The notes under the pieces were generated by a model, which was given only the letters and a program-made list of their open reading frames with translations, was not told where the DNA came from and searched no databases. This document shows positions 1 to 11,195 of a stretch of DNA of 64,000 bases, piece by piece. This DNA is from Trichosphaerium sp. ATCC 40318 (Eukaryota > Discosea > Flabellinia > Trichosidae), in contig JALMLS010000589.1 in the NCBI GenBank assembly GCA_038496445.1, positions 178,938 through 242,937 of the forward strand, read 5' to 3'. Positions within the stretch are counted from its first letter, which is position 1, and each line of letters opens with the position of its first letter. A program made the position numbers and the translations under genes.

Positions 1-1285
1 TCGGTTGTTAATATTTTTGTACCAATGACGTAGATCCATAGCTGAATGTAATTATATTAAAAGCTTGAGCTATTTTTTTGAGGTTGACGTCCTTATGCGT
101 AATATTATTGTCAGCGACAATAATATGGTAATTGTCAGAACCATAAAGAATGAAAGATTCAGCGATAGCAATGATCACAACCACTTAATAACATTAAAAA
201 CACTGTAAAAGCCATTGAATAAACTGTACCTAACGTTGCTGCAACCGCCAGATAACTGCAAAGTGCGTAAGCAACAAAAATTTTCATACACTGTCAAAAA
301 AAAACCCTTTAACGTACGCTGTCCACGATACTTCACCGTACGACTTTAAAAGAACCAACAAAGGTATCAAAGCTATTCCAAATACAAGTGTCCAGAACGC
401 GTGAGGTACTGTAGGTACAATACCATTCATTAAAAGGCCTATAAGCGTGTTAACGAGCGGATACAATTTGTTATTTCAAAAACAAACTCACCCAACAAAA
501 TCAAGAAAATTATCGTAATCCCTGCCATCGTAACATAAACCAACAGCTCTGTTATTAACCTGCCCCAAAAACCAAAAGCTTCTTGACCAATTTCAGAGTA
601 ACAGAGAAGTAGTCAAGGAGAAGAGAGACAAGCAAATCTTTGAGTTTTGAAGCAAACCAAAACCCAAAAAAACCAAAAAAAGAAAAACTCTTTATCACGT
701 GGTTTGACAAAAAAACAAAAAAGGTATTTTCTCGATTATTTAGGATACTTATGTACTTTGATCGTCATAGCGGACATCGCGTATCCCAACTGTCTTGCCG
801 CGTAATTAGCAGCGAAAACACAAACAAAAAGTAAACCGATTCCAATCCAACCAGATTCATTAATACCAGAAGGTAGAGATAGCTTTGAAACAAAGTGTCA
901 ACCACAAAGTTTTTTCTCAAAATCTCAAAATGTTGCGAGATATAAAACGTACGACGCCTCCACCCGCCATACCGCCCACTATTAGAGCCGCTGTGCCAAT
1001 CCTAAGCGGCAATTAAAACAAAAATGACGATTCGGGCAAAAAACGATTTACGTTAAAAATCAGCTGTAGACCCTTAATTATAAGGACCATAGCGCTGTAA
1101 GCTAAAATTAAGCGTTTTTGCTTTGAATACGTCATCAGCACGCGGTTTTTAGCTATAAACGCTCTGAAACGTTATGTTGATGCTCTCCTACGCTTTACAT
1201 ATACGTACCAACCATTCTTTTTATTCTCTATAACTTCTACGTCTTTTCGCATTAGAGCAACGCCAGTACCATCGTTAATACTCAT
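1..1285 (-). CDS. Amino-acid permease of the AAAP family, 5' part; gene runs off the left edge
   Basis: Multi-exon gene read on the minus strand from ATG at 1285. Exon 1 (1285-1209) encodes a polar N-terminus (MSINDGTGVALM). The exon at 1001-953 encodes IGTAALIVGG and ends GGGV; it joins the exon starting at 882 with LSLPSG, giving the GxG-LP signature of the first helix of AAAP (Aa_trans) transporters. Later exons encode SEIGQEAFGFWGR (592-600 downward), the helix LLVYVTMAGITIIFLILL, exon 438-318 with a further helix and LLKSYGEVSWTA, a 26-nt microexon near 230, and SFILYGSDNY followed by an AFNIITFSYG stretch, where the family has its conserved central helix. The family imports or exports amino acids across plasma or vacuolar membranes by proton or sodium coupling. 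The exon between 1209 and 1001 is unresolved. The intron between about 748 and 601 lacks a canonical AG in frame. Confidence 0.82.
742..748 (-). other. Candidate U12-type 5' splice site in the permease gene
   Basis: Minus-strand GTATCCT occurs at the end of the exon coding AMTIKVHK. About 130 bases downstream is CTCCTTGAC, an 8 of 9 match to the minor-spliceosome branch site TTCCTTRAC, about 12 bases before the point where homology resumes with YSEIGQ. No AG acceptor fits the frame here. The exact junction is not resolved. Confidence 0.35.
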
Positions 1286-1880
1286 ATCAACAAAGTTAGA
1301 GGTATATTTTACGATTTATAACCTTAACGTCTGGGCTCTTGAGTTGGAAATAACAAAAAATTGATTCGCAAAGTAGGTAGAAACTTCTTCAAATCCTGTT
1401 TTAGTAGTCCACGGGTTTTTACTATGGTGGTGTCGTTGGTACTAGCATATTCAGTGGCGATACAGTCATTTGTGACACAATAAATTAACGAATTCGTCTG
1501 TTTTGCCTTTCTATTTAAGGAATATTCGTCTTGGCTGGAGGCCCTCCGTTCCATGTACAAATTGATCTGTATGTAGATTGGATTAACATAAGTGGTTGCC
1601 AAGAAAACATAAAGGGAGCTGTGTTTCTATATCCACCATTTTTCTCATAATACCATAACTTAAGAGCGTAGAAAAGCTTTAGTGGCAATTTTCAACCGGT
1701 TGAAGTTAATTATGGTTGCTATGGATGGCAATTTTTCTAAAGTGCAAAGTCGAATTTTTTTTCGACACCTTGCATCGACTACATCTACTACAGTCGACAA
1801 TCAACTATTTGCCTACCCAAGTGGAACTTGAATGTAGTTGACAAACTACTTTTGCTACAGTTTGCCCTTGTCCAAAGGGA
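1286..1880. other. Intergenic, shared 5' region
   Basis: Nearly 600 bases between the divergent permease gene and the F-box/MORN pseudogene. A minus-strand open frame at 1324-1602 has no recognisable domain, no splice context and ordinary intergenic composition. I see no RNA gene or repeat here. Confidence 0.4.
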
Positions 1881-2510
1881 ATGAATAACAACATGTCAAC
1901 ATGCAGTCACGTGTTTCAGTTGCCAGTCGAGATACAACTAGAAAATATTGACTTGGATGAAGTGTATGTAAAATGGCCACTGCTATCAAAATATAATACC
2001 TGCATGACAACGAGGTTTGAGTCTGACATGAACAAACACGGGAAATGGAAAAAATATCAAGAATCGTCAACATTGAGAATACAAAGAATGGAATGGGACG
2101 GCCAATTGGAGAAGAAGTGTAGTTACATCAATGGTAAATGGTAAACGCAGAGATTATTACAACAACAATGGAACGGGTTACCAATTGCATTGTACTTACA
2201 AAGATAGTAAACTTCATGATATTGGCAATCTACATGGGGAGTACTTATAATGGCTGCGAAATGGTGTATTGTCTAAAAAGTGTAGCTATAATAATGGCAA
2301 TCTACACATGGGGAGTATTTAGAATGGAGTTCATACGATTGGTCATGTGGCAGATTATCAAAGTGTTATTACGTAGATGGTAAATAAACTTGAAGGAGAA
2401 TATGCAAAGATATGAACAGGATTGGGATGAGCAGGATGAAGAATATTAGTATACATATCATGATGATGGCTCTATTCGAACAATGCAAATACACTCACGG
2501 TAAGAAGAAG
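1881..2510 (+). pseudogene. Decayed F-box/MORN-like repeat gene
   Basis: The first 87 codons (1881-2144) encode LPVEIQLENIDLDEVYVKWP, then a TTRFESDMNKHGKWKK block, both closely matching the gene at 61940-62551. This is the F-box-like head that precedes MORN/YwqK-like repeats in that family. The frame stops at 2142, but repeat-coding pieces go on in other frames: WLRNGVLSKKCSYNNGN near 2250 and LHGEY near 2236. Several frame changes and stops rule out one intact protein. It is a dead or dying paralogue of the two MORN genes at 44242 and 61940. Confidence 0.75.
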
Positions 2511-2898
2511 TATAAAGTTATTTGTACTGGTTTCCACCAAGTTTATTTGGTACTTCTCTTTCCACGTGATTGGATTCAGATTATAAAGTTGATGACTTTT
2601 CTTCAGTTATTATCTCAGTTACTGTCTGTTTTTGAAGTACCTTACTGTTGTTTTGTGTGAAGATTAGTTTAACGGATCGTAAGTATCATTGATGCTCAGC
2701 CAGATATCCATAAGTTTCCACAAACCAAGAGCTAAAAACCACCTTAAGTGAGAAGTTGGTTGTCACTTTCAATTAAGACATGTACCCCACCATTGACATT
2801 GATACTAAACTCATAGCGGGATCTGTTATCCCCGCATACATCAAAGAATATAAGATACGAGAGAGAAAAAACAACTACTTTCTCTGGCAACACAATCA

Positions 2899-4034
2899 AT
2901 GATCAATTTAGGACAGAAACATGTTGACGATATTCTGTTGTCATACTACCAAAGTAATCTTGTATTAATGTCCGTGGCACAGGTTACCACACTTCAAAGA
3001 TTGCCATCAGAGATACTCACGCTCATTCTCCGGTTTCTTGGCAAAAAGCAGCGCATTCTGGCTTGTTTAGTGTCACAGCGAATTAGAGCTGTTATTCGCA
3101 ATAATTGGCTTTCAAAGTAAAAACTGAAATCTGCATCCGATTTCAGCGTTCTCAAAGGTAATCCATTGCTATCAAACACCGAAATCGTCTGTAGAGGTTT
3201 ACGAATGTCAGAAAACGACATAGCTAGCCTTTGTGGTGTTCGTACAATAGATGTACGAAGTACAACGATTACTGATGAACATATTCTCAAATTAGTTGAT
3301 GGAGGCAAACACACCATTCATAACATTAATCTAAGTCATACTCGTATAACAGATGTATCACTTACAGCACTAAAAGGTGTTCATACTATTGATCTGGAAG
3401 CATGCAAAGGACAGACGAGGGTATCAAAGCACTCAAAGGCGTTCATACTATTTCCCTTGGTCTCACAAACGTTACAGATGCAAGCTTAAAAGTACTAAAT
3501 GAAGTACATTCTATTTCTCTTTATCATTGCAAATACCCAACAGATGAAGGTTTAAAAGCACTAAGAGGTGTTCATACTGTAGATATTCATGGTTGCTCTA
3601 ATATTACAGATGAAGGCCTTAAATCGCTTGTGAAAGCGCACATAATTACAATTGGTCAATGTCCACGTGTTACCATTGAAGGAATGAAGATATTAAAAGA
3701 TATTCATAAAATAGTTCTCAGTTTGTCAACAGATGAAAAAATCAAGCAATTATCTAATGTACACACTATTTGTACTTCTGGGATGGGTGTTACAGATGAT
3801 GGCATTAACTCATTGATAAATCTAAAGCACTTAAGGTTAGTTTATTGCGCTGTTACAAACTCAGGTCTTAAACCTTTGGTCAATCTTGAACACTTAGAGT
3901 GCTATGGGTGTCCCAAGATTACTAATGATTGTTTACAATACTTGACATCCGTCAACAGCATCAGTATTGGTGGTAAACGCTCCATTACACAAGAAGCTGT
4001 TGAGGCCATGTGTATTCAATATTTTGAGCTGTAG
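2899..4034 (+). pseudogene. F-box/leucine-rich-repeat gene broken by a stop and a frameshift
   Basis: The F-box is at 2990-3117 (LQRLPSEILTLILRFLG). An in-frame TAA at 3118-3120 separates it from the LRR part, which continues in the same frame from 3121. LRR units of the type ITDEHILKLV and GVHTIDLEAC follow. Around 3405-3415 the frame shifts, and the LRRs continue to 4034 in frame 3 (TDEGIKALKGVHTISLG and others). The ancestral protein of about 375 residues would have been an F-box substrate receptor of an SCF ubiquitin ligase. The LRRs are more diverged from each other than in the copies at 31315 and 49945, so this is an older member. Whether the breaks are real or assembly errors cannot be told here. 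Confidence 0.72.
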
Positions 4035-4149
4035 AACACGTGATAAATTGACAATAAAGTCCTATCTTTGTTTTTAGTGGCCGGTTTTTTTAGCATGTTG
4101 CTAGTCAACTTCAAAGGTGCAGAATGTTTGATGACAATTCAATTTGTCC

Positions 4150-4307
4150 AAGTGATTGTTGGAGTTCATACTATTGACCTCAATTACACCAAAGTAATAG
4201 ATGAAGGTGTCAAAGCACTTGCTGGGGTTCATACTATTGAGCTAAGGAATACTGAAGTAACTAATGAAGGCGTAACAGCACTAAAGGATGTATTGGGCTT
4301 TCCTTAA
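4150..4307 (+). pseudogene. Detached LRR fragment
   Basis: Two and a half LRR units in one frame (GVHTIDLNYTKVIDEGVKAL, then GVHTIELRNTEVTNEGV) with no F-box in front and an unrelated lead-in. It lies 120 bases after the preceding F-box/LRR pseudogene and is probably a remnant of a second copy. Confidence 0.6.
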
Positions 4308-4522
4308 ATAGTAACACGATTGTACAAGATACTCAAAGTGCAATAAAATTTACATCAGTCAACTACAGGTTTTTTAGTACATTAACAGCCTGTTTATTCT
4401 TGTTTTTATTATTGCATAGTGCCAACAATAGTACAGATATATTATAGTAATGTATGAGTTTGTATGAGAGATAAACATAGCTGAGAGTGAGGAAATGGTG
4501 AACGAGGTTTTTTTTTTTGACA

Positions 4523-7071
4523 TTATTTGAAAGGTATATAAAACGGAATAGTACTATTCACAGTTTGTGGATCACAGGTACGTTTCCTGTAAGATGCAAA
4601 TGCTCTATTCAATGTAGTAAGCAGTTTAATAACGAATTGATACGTTGTTGTCGTTGGAGCAAAAGCGAGCTCAGGTGCAGTTGTATTGTAAGGCGGTAAT
4701 GCAAAATATGAAGCATCCTAAAATAAGAAAAAAATAAGATAAACAAAAAACACTTTGTGTTTCAAAGAAAAACGTGCATAGCGTTCAACCAAAGGTAAAT
4801 TTTTTAAAAAATATTATATAGCTAATCGGTATATAAATACTTTTACAAAAAATTGTAACAGAACTGAGCAGCATACACCCCAAGGGAGTAGGGTTTTTTG
4901 GAAAAAAAAAAACAGACGTACAGTACATGATAACATATCTAGCCTGTACCCATGTTTATTCCAAGACCAATTCTGAATGTTATACTTCTGACAATAATGA
5001 AGAGCTTGGTAAGTTTCTAAGAACCTAGTTTTAGGATCATTCGGATGTGACAAGTCAAGGTAGTATCGAATTTCATGAGGAAGATCAAGCTCAATAGCTG
5101 CAACTTGATACGCATTCATATCACACGTATATCCTCCTCTATCTATTTCGGAATAAAATAAGTAAGATAATATCCCATAAGGTAATTAGAAACACGTGTA
5201 GTGCATTTCCAAGAAAGAAATCTCAAAACTTGAAAACAGCACATTTTTTTTTCAAATACGAGAAAAAAGTGAATGTTGTTGAGGTGATGGTTTAACACTA
5301 TAAAAAAAAAGTGCGTACTGAATCCAGGTGTCAAATCTTTTCTGTAAGCTATAGTTGTTTCCATCCACACTCGAGATAACTCAGCCATATCATCCTAAAC
5401 GAACACATAAAATTAAAAAGAGACAATCAAGTATAGGGCGCGTTCATACAAACAAAAAAAAGAAAAAGACTTAAAACCCAAAGACATACCCTGTGTGCGA
5501 TGTACATATGTCCTAATTCATACGGCTTCCAATTAAACGTATTATTTTTACCCTTCTCATTACATGAAGGACAGTGCTTTGCCCAGTGTGGATGACCTCT
5601 CCTAAGAAAAAAAAATACGTCAACAAACAATTCGAGTTGATTCCTACTTACCAACCATGTGTTGGGAAACCATAACCTCCTATAGGTTTACCCTTTTCAA
5701 CACCTCGGATATCATAAGGAGACATCATCAAAAAATCAGGGTCAGTGACAATCACAATGTCTTCTGGGAAGTCAACTTCCGTCACCTTAAAAAAAAAACA
5801 ACGATTAATCTTAACCACCATAAACAAACGAGATCATAGAATGCTAGAGCGATTAAACAAACTGTGATACGTACAAACTGGTATACTGAACTAGGTTTAT
5901 TCAAAGGTTTGAATCTATCTTTTGGATCATTATAAAAGCGTTCGTAAGACGGCAATTGAATGAAGTTAACCTACAAAAAAGGAAAACAACTAAGTAAATG
6001 CTTTGCTCAGTATTTTTTGGTATTCAACTAACAATGCACTCGGAATGGTTGTTAAAGGGTTGTGTGATATAAGTAACCAAATACGAGGTTGGTTGTAAAA
6101 TGACAGTACGTACTTCCGGATAAGCTTTGATCATTTCTTTGATTCTTGGTGATAACACACCATCACAACTCATCAATCTGCTCAAATTAAATGGTTTACC
6201 ATTATCCAACCTAATGCAATAATGTTAATAACGATCTATGATTGTATACAATCATTTTAGAAATGACTTTGCGTACCAAGATTGTATAACACCCATAGTC
6301 TGCCTTAAGAACAAATGTCAAACAACAATCAAAAAAAAATACAAAAAAGTTAATTAAACTATATATCGAACAAATACAGCAAAAATAGAGTACCAAAGCT
6401 TGTGATCGATAAAACTGGAAAAGAATTATCTCATAATAAACAAATTTCTTCAAATCAGATAGCGTAGCTGGAGCAATTTCTTCCAAAAAAAAAAAAAAAA
6501 TACAAAAACAGTACCAGTTATGATAATCACTACAATCAGTTGAGAAAATATAGTGAGCAGGATAGAATGTTTTCTGAGTACTAAGAGGTTCTATAATAGA
6601 CTCTTCTGAAACTTTACTAATATTTTGAGAATGTCTTGTAAGCATAAAAACGCCGATATTAATTATTGAGACAACTACAACGAATAGTACACCAATAGTT
6701 TTTACGTCTAGACAGCAACAAAACGCTTTTTTTGTTTGGTTCTGAAATCAATGTAAGTACGTTGTAAGTTGATAATAGAGGTTTGAAGTCAGGTTTTCTG
6801 CGTTTAGAAGGAAATTGCAACGTTTAAAGACTTGTTGCAACTCGCGGAGTTTTTTTTTTGTAAAACGCGCTACTGAGTGCGTGGATATTACAATAGGCGT
6901 AGGGTAAGTTAATAATGGCCTACCGATAGCTTTTGATAAAATTTGACTCGTATAAACGTTTATAGTGCACACATACCGCACAAAACGATTGGTTTTCGAC
7001 ATAGTACGCTTGTTGCAAAATATACGTACATTACCAGTCAACAAACCCCTCACGGTGCTGTTGTTCTCCAT
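4523..7071 (-). CDS. Type II membrane glycosyltransferase, GT95/GT96-like (paralogue A)
   Basis: Nine or so exons. Exon 1 (7071-7030, MENNSTVRGLLTGN) splices to an exon at 6741 with a membrane anchor (TIGVLFVVVVSIINIGV), then FYPAHYIFSTDCSDYHNW. Next come QTMGVIQSW, then NLSRLMSCDG and MIKAYPE, the exon with IVIVTDPDFLMMSPYDIRG, HMYIAHRV, and DMNAYQVAAIELDLPHE. The last exon ends STIPFYIPFK at stop 4523-4525. The Y-x-x-W-Q start, a DxD-type motif (DPD) and the M-x-A-Y-x-x-A-A-x-E-L-G/D-L segment resemble plant/alga hydroxyproline arabinosyltransferases (GT95) and peptidyl serine galactosyltransferases (GT96). A Golgi role in O-glycosylating hydroxyproline or serine of secreted proteins is therefore inferred. 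It is about half as similar to the two other copies as those are to each other. The first intron (about 290 bp) is long for this window, so exon 1 is less certain. Confidence 0.72.
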
Positions 7072-7473
7072 GTTGAATAAATGCAAAGCGCCTACGTTGC
7101 TTGCAAACAAGTAAAATAGCTACTCGCAGAGATAGTCAAATTCGGTCACGTAATCATATTCGGAATAATTATTGCCATTCGTTCAAGATATTTTCCAAAC
7201 ACAAAGTTTCCTTGTACTCCGCTGCTCTCTAAGTGCGTACATCATTATGTGCAGAGGTTTTGTAGCTCCTGAGGGTAAACTTATCTCTGTACGTACGTCT
7301 TACTGGCCCCACTGGGAAAAAGTGCATGTGTATGGTCGCAATGGCTCCAAACCATTGTCAGTAAGCTAATCTACAAGTAAAAAAAAGTTGTGCAGTTAAG
7401 GCACGTGTAAACAATGCAAAAATAACGAGCTTGGCACCTTTTTTATTTTTTTCGGCTGAAACCGAATAATGTA
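7072..7473. other. Intergenic, 400 bp
   Basis: Between the 5' end of glycosyltransferase A and the 3' end of CHORDC1. A plus-strand open frame (7172-7369) contains a coding-looking piece (CRGFVAPEGKLISVRTSYW) but has no ATG in front and no match I recognise. A CACGTG site lies near 7402. Nothing else seen. Confidence 0.35.
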
Positions 7474-9184
7474 TTACATAACCTCAGCTTCAAGAGCTTC
7501 CCAGTTATCCCCTTCCTTTTTGCTTAGTAATACTTCAATCTTTGTAGATAGAACGGCGAATTTCGATTTTTCAGGTACTACTTCAAGATACAGGTCGAAT
7601 TTCCTGTTCCACACGCGTCCATCTTGAAATGCGACTGCTACCTCAAGCTAACGGCGAAGTTAGTTTCACAAAGATGCTCGAGAGTAAAAAACTATTCGTA
7701 CACAACGCTCAGTGATGTTTATGACTGTTTTCTCCTTGTCAACCTTCTTTGCGTAGATATTCAATGTTACTCGGATGTTAGACTGATAAAAATCATAGCG
7801 ACATTGTACGCTTGATTGTTTTTTGAGTTCGCGCTTTTAAACTGTCAGCAAACAAATTGACAAGGTGTATTCAATGAAATAAACACTTTTTCTTTCTGAG
7901 CAAAAAACTTCTAAATGGAAACGTACAGTTGTTTTTACGAATCTGCATTTGCCTTCTGTACAACCTGGAAGTGCTAGGCATGTTGTAAAATCAGCGCTAC
8001 GCTTTTTACAGCACGTCCAACCTTAGGAAAATGTCAAACAAAGTTTACAAAAAACTGCTTAGAACAAACGTACTTTTAAGACCTTCATGAAACAATGGCA
8101 CACCCCAGTGATAGATACACGGTTTTTCATACGAAGAAGCGTCCTCATAAACAATATTGCATCCATTCCTCAAGCAAGGAGTTCCTACTGGTATTACAGC
8201 AGCCTCAGGATCTTCTAACTAGTATTCAATGTTATTTGTAGATTAAAAAAACATGGATTTAAGGCATTCATACTTCACGTTCATCTTCGATTTGTACTTG
8301 TTTTATTTTTGGTTTAGCCTTTGCTACGACTTTCCTGATGGTTGCTGAAACTGGAGAAGCAGAGCTCATATTTTTCTAAAAAGTGTAATAAGAACAAAAG
8401 CCAAAGAATCTAAAAAGCTTCTCCTTCGCCTAGCTACACTACGTACACCATCCCAGATACTTTTGTTTTTAATTCCTGATACTTGTTGAATCCAAGTATG
8501 CTTACCCCTAACGCATCCGGGGATCTTCTCAAAGTCGTCAAATGAGTATGTCTTCCTTCCACAACATTGCCAAGTCTAAAAATCAAACAGTTACATTTTT
8601 TTGGTGTTTTAGATTATCAACGAACCTGACGACCTTCGTGAAACGTCGCTGGTCCCTTATGGTATAAACAAGACCCCTCGGTATTTTCTACAATAGTTTA
8701 CGTCAAAAAAAAGCCGAGAAACCTGTCACATTACCATCTTCTCTAAAAGACTCAAAGCAACCAAGCCTGCTACAACGGAATAGTATTTTCTACACTATTT
8801 TAGATTTTGCGTGTATTTGAAAGAAATTAACTGCTTTTTTTATGTACCACGTAAATATCCTCTTTATCCGATACGGTGGCGCTCACTTTAGCGGTTGGGT
8901 CGTGTGTTTTTCCGCTAGAACAGTGTTACGAAAAAAAACAATAAAAGAAGTAATAACACCTACCTTTCGTTTTCAAACGATACCCCTCGTTTCTCCGCAG
9001 GTACAGTTGTTTTACTCCTGTATTTCTGAACGAAAATCTACTAGACACTTACTCCTGCACGTAAAATATACTGTTAACACACCTCAGCCATTTCATCAAA
9101 GGTTTCATTTGTAATATCGAGTTTTAGTGTATAATCACTAACGCCAGCTTCATAATGAAGGTACACTTTCTTTGAGGTAGCCAT
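7474..9184 (-). CDS. CHORDC1: CHORD- and CS-domain HSP90 co-chaperone (CHORDC1-type)
   Basis: ATG at 9184 (MATSKKVYLHYEAG). A lysine/threonine-rich linker is followed by CHORD domain 1: GCFESFRED, then CLYHKGPATFHEGRQ, TWQCCGRKTYSFDDF and GCVRGKH. CHORD domain 2 is CLRNGCNIVYED, CIYHWGVPLFHEG, WTCCKKRSADF and CTEGKC. The zinc-binding Cys and His residues of both repeats are all present. The last two exons encode a complete CS domain (RYDFYQSNIRVTLNIYAKKV, then WNRKFDLYL and TKIEVLLSKK) and end at 7474. Plant RAR1 proteins have two CHORDs without CS; CHORD-CHORD-CS is the CHORDC1/Chp-1 arrangement. CHORDs are split across 5-6 exons with GTACGT or GTAATG donors. Expected role: a cytosolic HSP90 co-chaperone with an SGT1-like CS domain. 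Small exons between 9080 and 8840 are only partly resolved. Confidence 0.92.
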
Positions 9185-9461
9185 ATTGGTTATTCCGCTC
9201 CTTCAGCAACTACAGCCACAAATATTCAACAAAGCAAGAAATAATAGAAAGTATCAGAATTTCTTTGACGCAAACAAAAAAGGTTCAAGGAAATACTTGT
9301 GACATCATATCACGCTCAAAAAACACTGTTTACAAACGCATACGTAATAAACACCTTGAAAGGGTACCATTTAGATAAAGTTACGTTTATGGCAAAGTAT
9401 TCATGCCATTACAAGCTTGTGCAATATTAATTACACCGTTCTAATATTGGGGCAGCGGTTC

Positions 9462-10389
9462 TCATTGATTAGGGTAGTAGTTATCATTGTCTTCTTCAGG
9501 ATTCTCTAAAAAAAAAACCGAAATGTCAAAATAACAAATTTACAATTCAATCACTGTACCTTTAAGACGCATACAAAGTAAGAAAGAAGCAGTGCAACCA
9601 CATGTCTAGTAACGCGTAAATTAGAATAAAATGTAATTAAAAAAAAATACAAGGACGTACAGCTACAAAGAGAAGAATAATAGCAGTAACCCAAATGAGG
9701 GTATCACCGTCGTTTTTAATAACAGACGAATCACATGCTTGTTCTAAAAAGCCTGGAAATGAGCTATCTGTGTCTCTATCATCTTGACATTCGCTACAAG
9801 TCAGTAAGATGAGATGTAAATCAAAAACTCTTGGGCGTATACTACATCGTTTCTAAAGACACGTACACAAACGAGGCATAAGTTAGGGCCGTCTGAAGGA
9901 ATGTGACAACGAACATACTAGCGCATGCTGCTGCAAACTTAGAAAGTAGTCAAGGAGTGTTTCTACGCGTTTGTGGTAAAGAAAAATGCAAAAGGGGCAG
10001 GATACATAACACAAGAGCTGGACATGTTTTAAGATGGCTCCAACGATACCAATAATAGCAAGAATGATGAGCACCGCTGCTGAGGCTACAAGCAAAACTG
10101 TTTCTAAAGCAGTTGACTCTTGCTTGTCAGTGGCAATTTTGTTGAGTGTAATCCAGTATGGGATAGTGAGCGCCTTTTGTTGGTTAATAACGCACTTTTA
10201 CGGTATTTTTGGTGATTATTAAAAGTCGGCTTCGACGCTGATAACCCGCGCAAGTTTACGCCGGCTGAACTACAAATTGGAAAGAGAACACTACAAACGT
10301 ACAATTAAGAAGGCTGCGACTAGAAAAACTACAATCATGAGTATGAGGTTAAATAACCCCTTTCCGGATCCTGCACCCTTGGCTGGCAT
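9462..10389 (-). CDS. Four-pass membrane protein, tetraspanin-like topology
   Basis: ATG at 10389 (MPAKGAGSGKGLF) leads into helix 1 (LILMIVVFLVAAFLI). Exon 2 region 10130-10030 gives helix 2 (LLVASAAVLIILAIIGIVGA). The exon at about 9935-9865 gives helix 3 (FAAACASMFVVTFLQTALTY). An exon at 9795-9663 has a short loop with two cysteines (ECQDDRDTDSSF, EQACDSS) and helix 4 (LIWVTAIILLFVA). The tail ends DNDNYYPNQ at 9462. Topology matches tetraspanins, but the loop between helices 3 and 4 is very short (about 35 residues) and lacks CCG. Some exon joins between helices 1 and 2 are unresolved. Family membership is therefore open; a tetraspan membrane scaffold is the best description. Confidence 0.6.
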
Positions 10390-10894
10390 ACTTGTCTCTG
10401 TAGTTTTTTTTACTAAAAATACTGGTGAAGTCAGACTCAAGTCAAGAGCAGATTGACTTTTGCTCAAAAAGTGACTTTGATAGACTCGTCTAGCCTGTAC
10501 TTTAGCTATTTTTTTGCTCCTGTGGTGCCCTTTTGTTTCTTCAGCGTGTTACTGATAACCAACAGTGTGTAGCAGCGGTTTATACGCGTGTGACGTGTCG
10601 AGAGATTATTGCGGTCTAGTAAAAAATTTTTGATTCATATGGTAGTCTTACAAGCGTAAATAAATCACTGGCGTTGTACAAGCAGTGGTTGGGATTTTAA
10701 AAAAACGATGCGAGCCCAAGGTCTATGCCAAAAACGCTTATGCAATAGTCATTGTACAATGAACTCGTCTAGGGCGCTTTAGAACAGTGTCGTAGTTGTA
10801 CAAAAAATAAAAAAGAGCGTTTTAACTTTAAAGTTGTCGTGACGCTTGTATTATCGAGTATATGCTGCGTTGATGCTATGACTCACCTTTCGAT

Positions 10895-11038
10895 TTATGA
10901 GTTTTGTTTCACTTCCTTGTTGTTTGCCACGACCGAAACCATGTAGTGATAGTATACTATGAGCAAGAAAATCATGCCGCCCATAAAATTAGCGAAAGCA
11001 GCAAGCTGTACATCCGATATTTCAAAACGTGGTCCCAT
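10895..11038 (-). CDS. OST4: Oligosaccharyltransferase subunit 4 microprotein
   Basis: Single-exon 47-residue protein starting MGPRFEISDVQLAAFANFMG, followed by one transmembrane helix (GMIFLLIVYYHYMV) and a short polar tail ending NKEVKQNS. The pattern D-V-Q-L-A-x-F-A-N followed by a hydrophobic helix and Y-H-Y is the hallmark of OST4, the smallest subunit of the ER oligosaccharyltransferase, which stabilises the STT3 catalytic subunit during N-glycosylation. The human protein is 37 residues, so this one is slightly longer at both ends. It is divergent with the RAD51AP1-like gene (157 bp apart). Confidence 0.88.
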   Translation of the reverse strand: MGPRFEISDVQLAAFANFMGGMIFLLIVYYHYMVSVVANNKEVKQNS

Positions 11039-11195
11039 AACACTCCTTCGTCTAAAAACACTGTTAAAAATTTAATAAGGTAGCATTCAGGTACCTTTGT
11101 TAGCTTGTTGTAGAGCTGAAAAGATTTTTTTGACTTTTTCGGACCGATTCGCTTGTCACCAAAAAATTTATAACGCTTCCCAGAAAACTAATGTG
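11039..11195. promoter_or_regulatory. Short divergent promoter between OST4 and RAD51AP1-like gene
   Basis: Only 157 bp lie between the two start codons, so both promoters must be here. No TATA box or CACGTG site is clear in it. Confidence 0.45.

Noticed and set aside
1324-1602. 92-codon minus-strand open frame
   Set aside because: No domain, no splice context, intergenic composition.
5143-5654. Two minus-strand frames inside glycosyltransferase A
   Set aside because: They are exons read through into introns (the pieces with AYRKDLTPG and HMYIAHRV belong to the enzyme).
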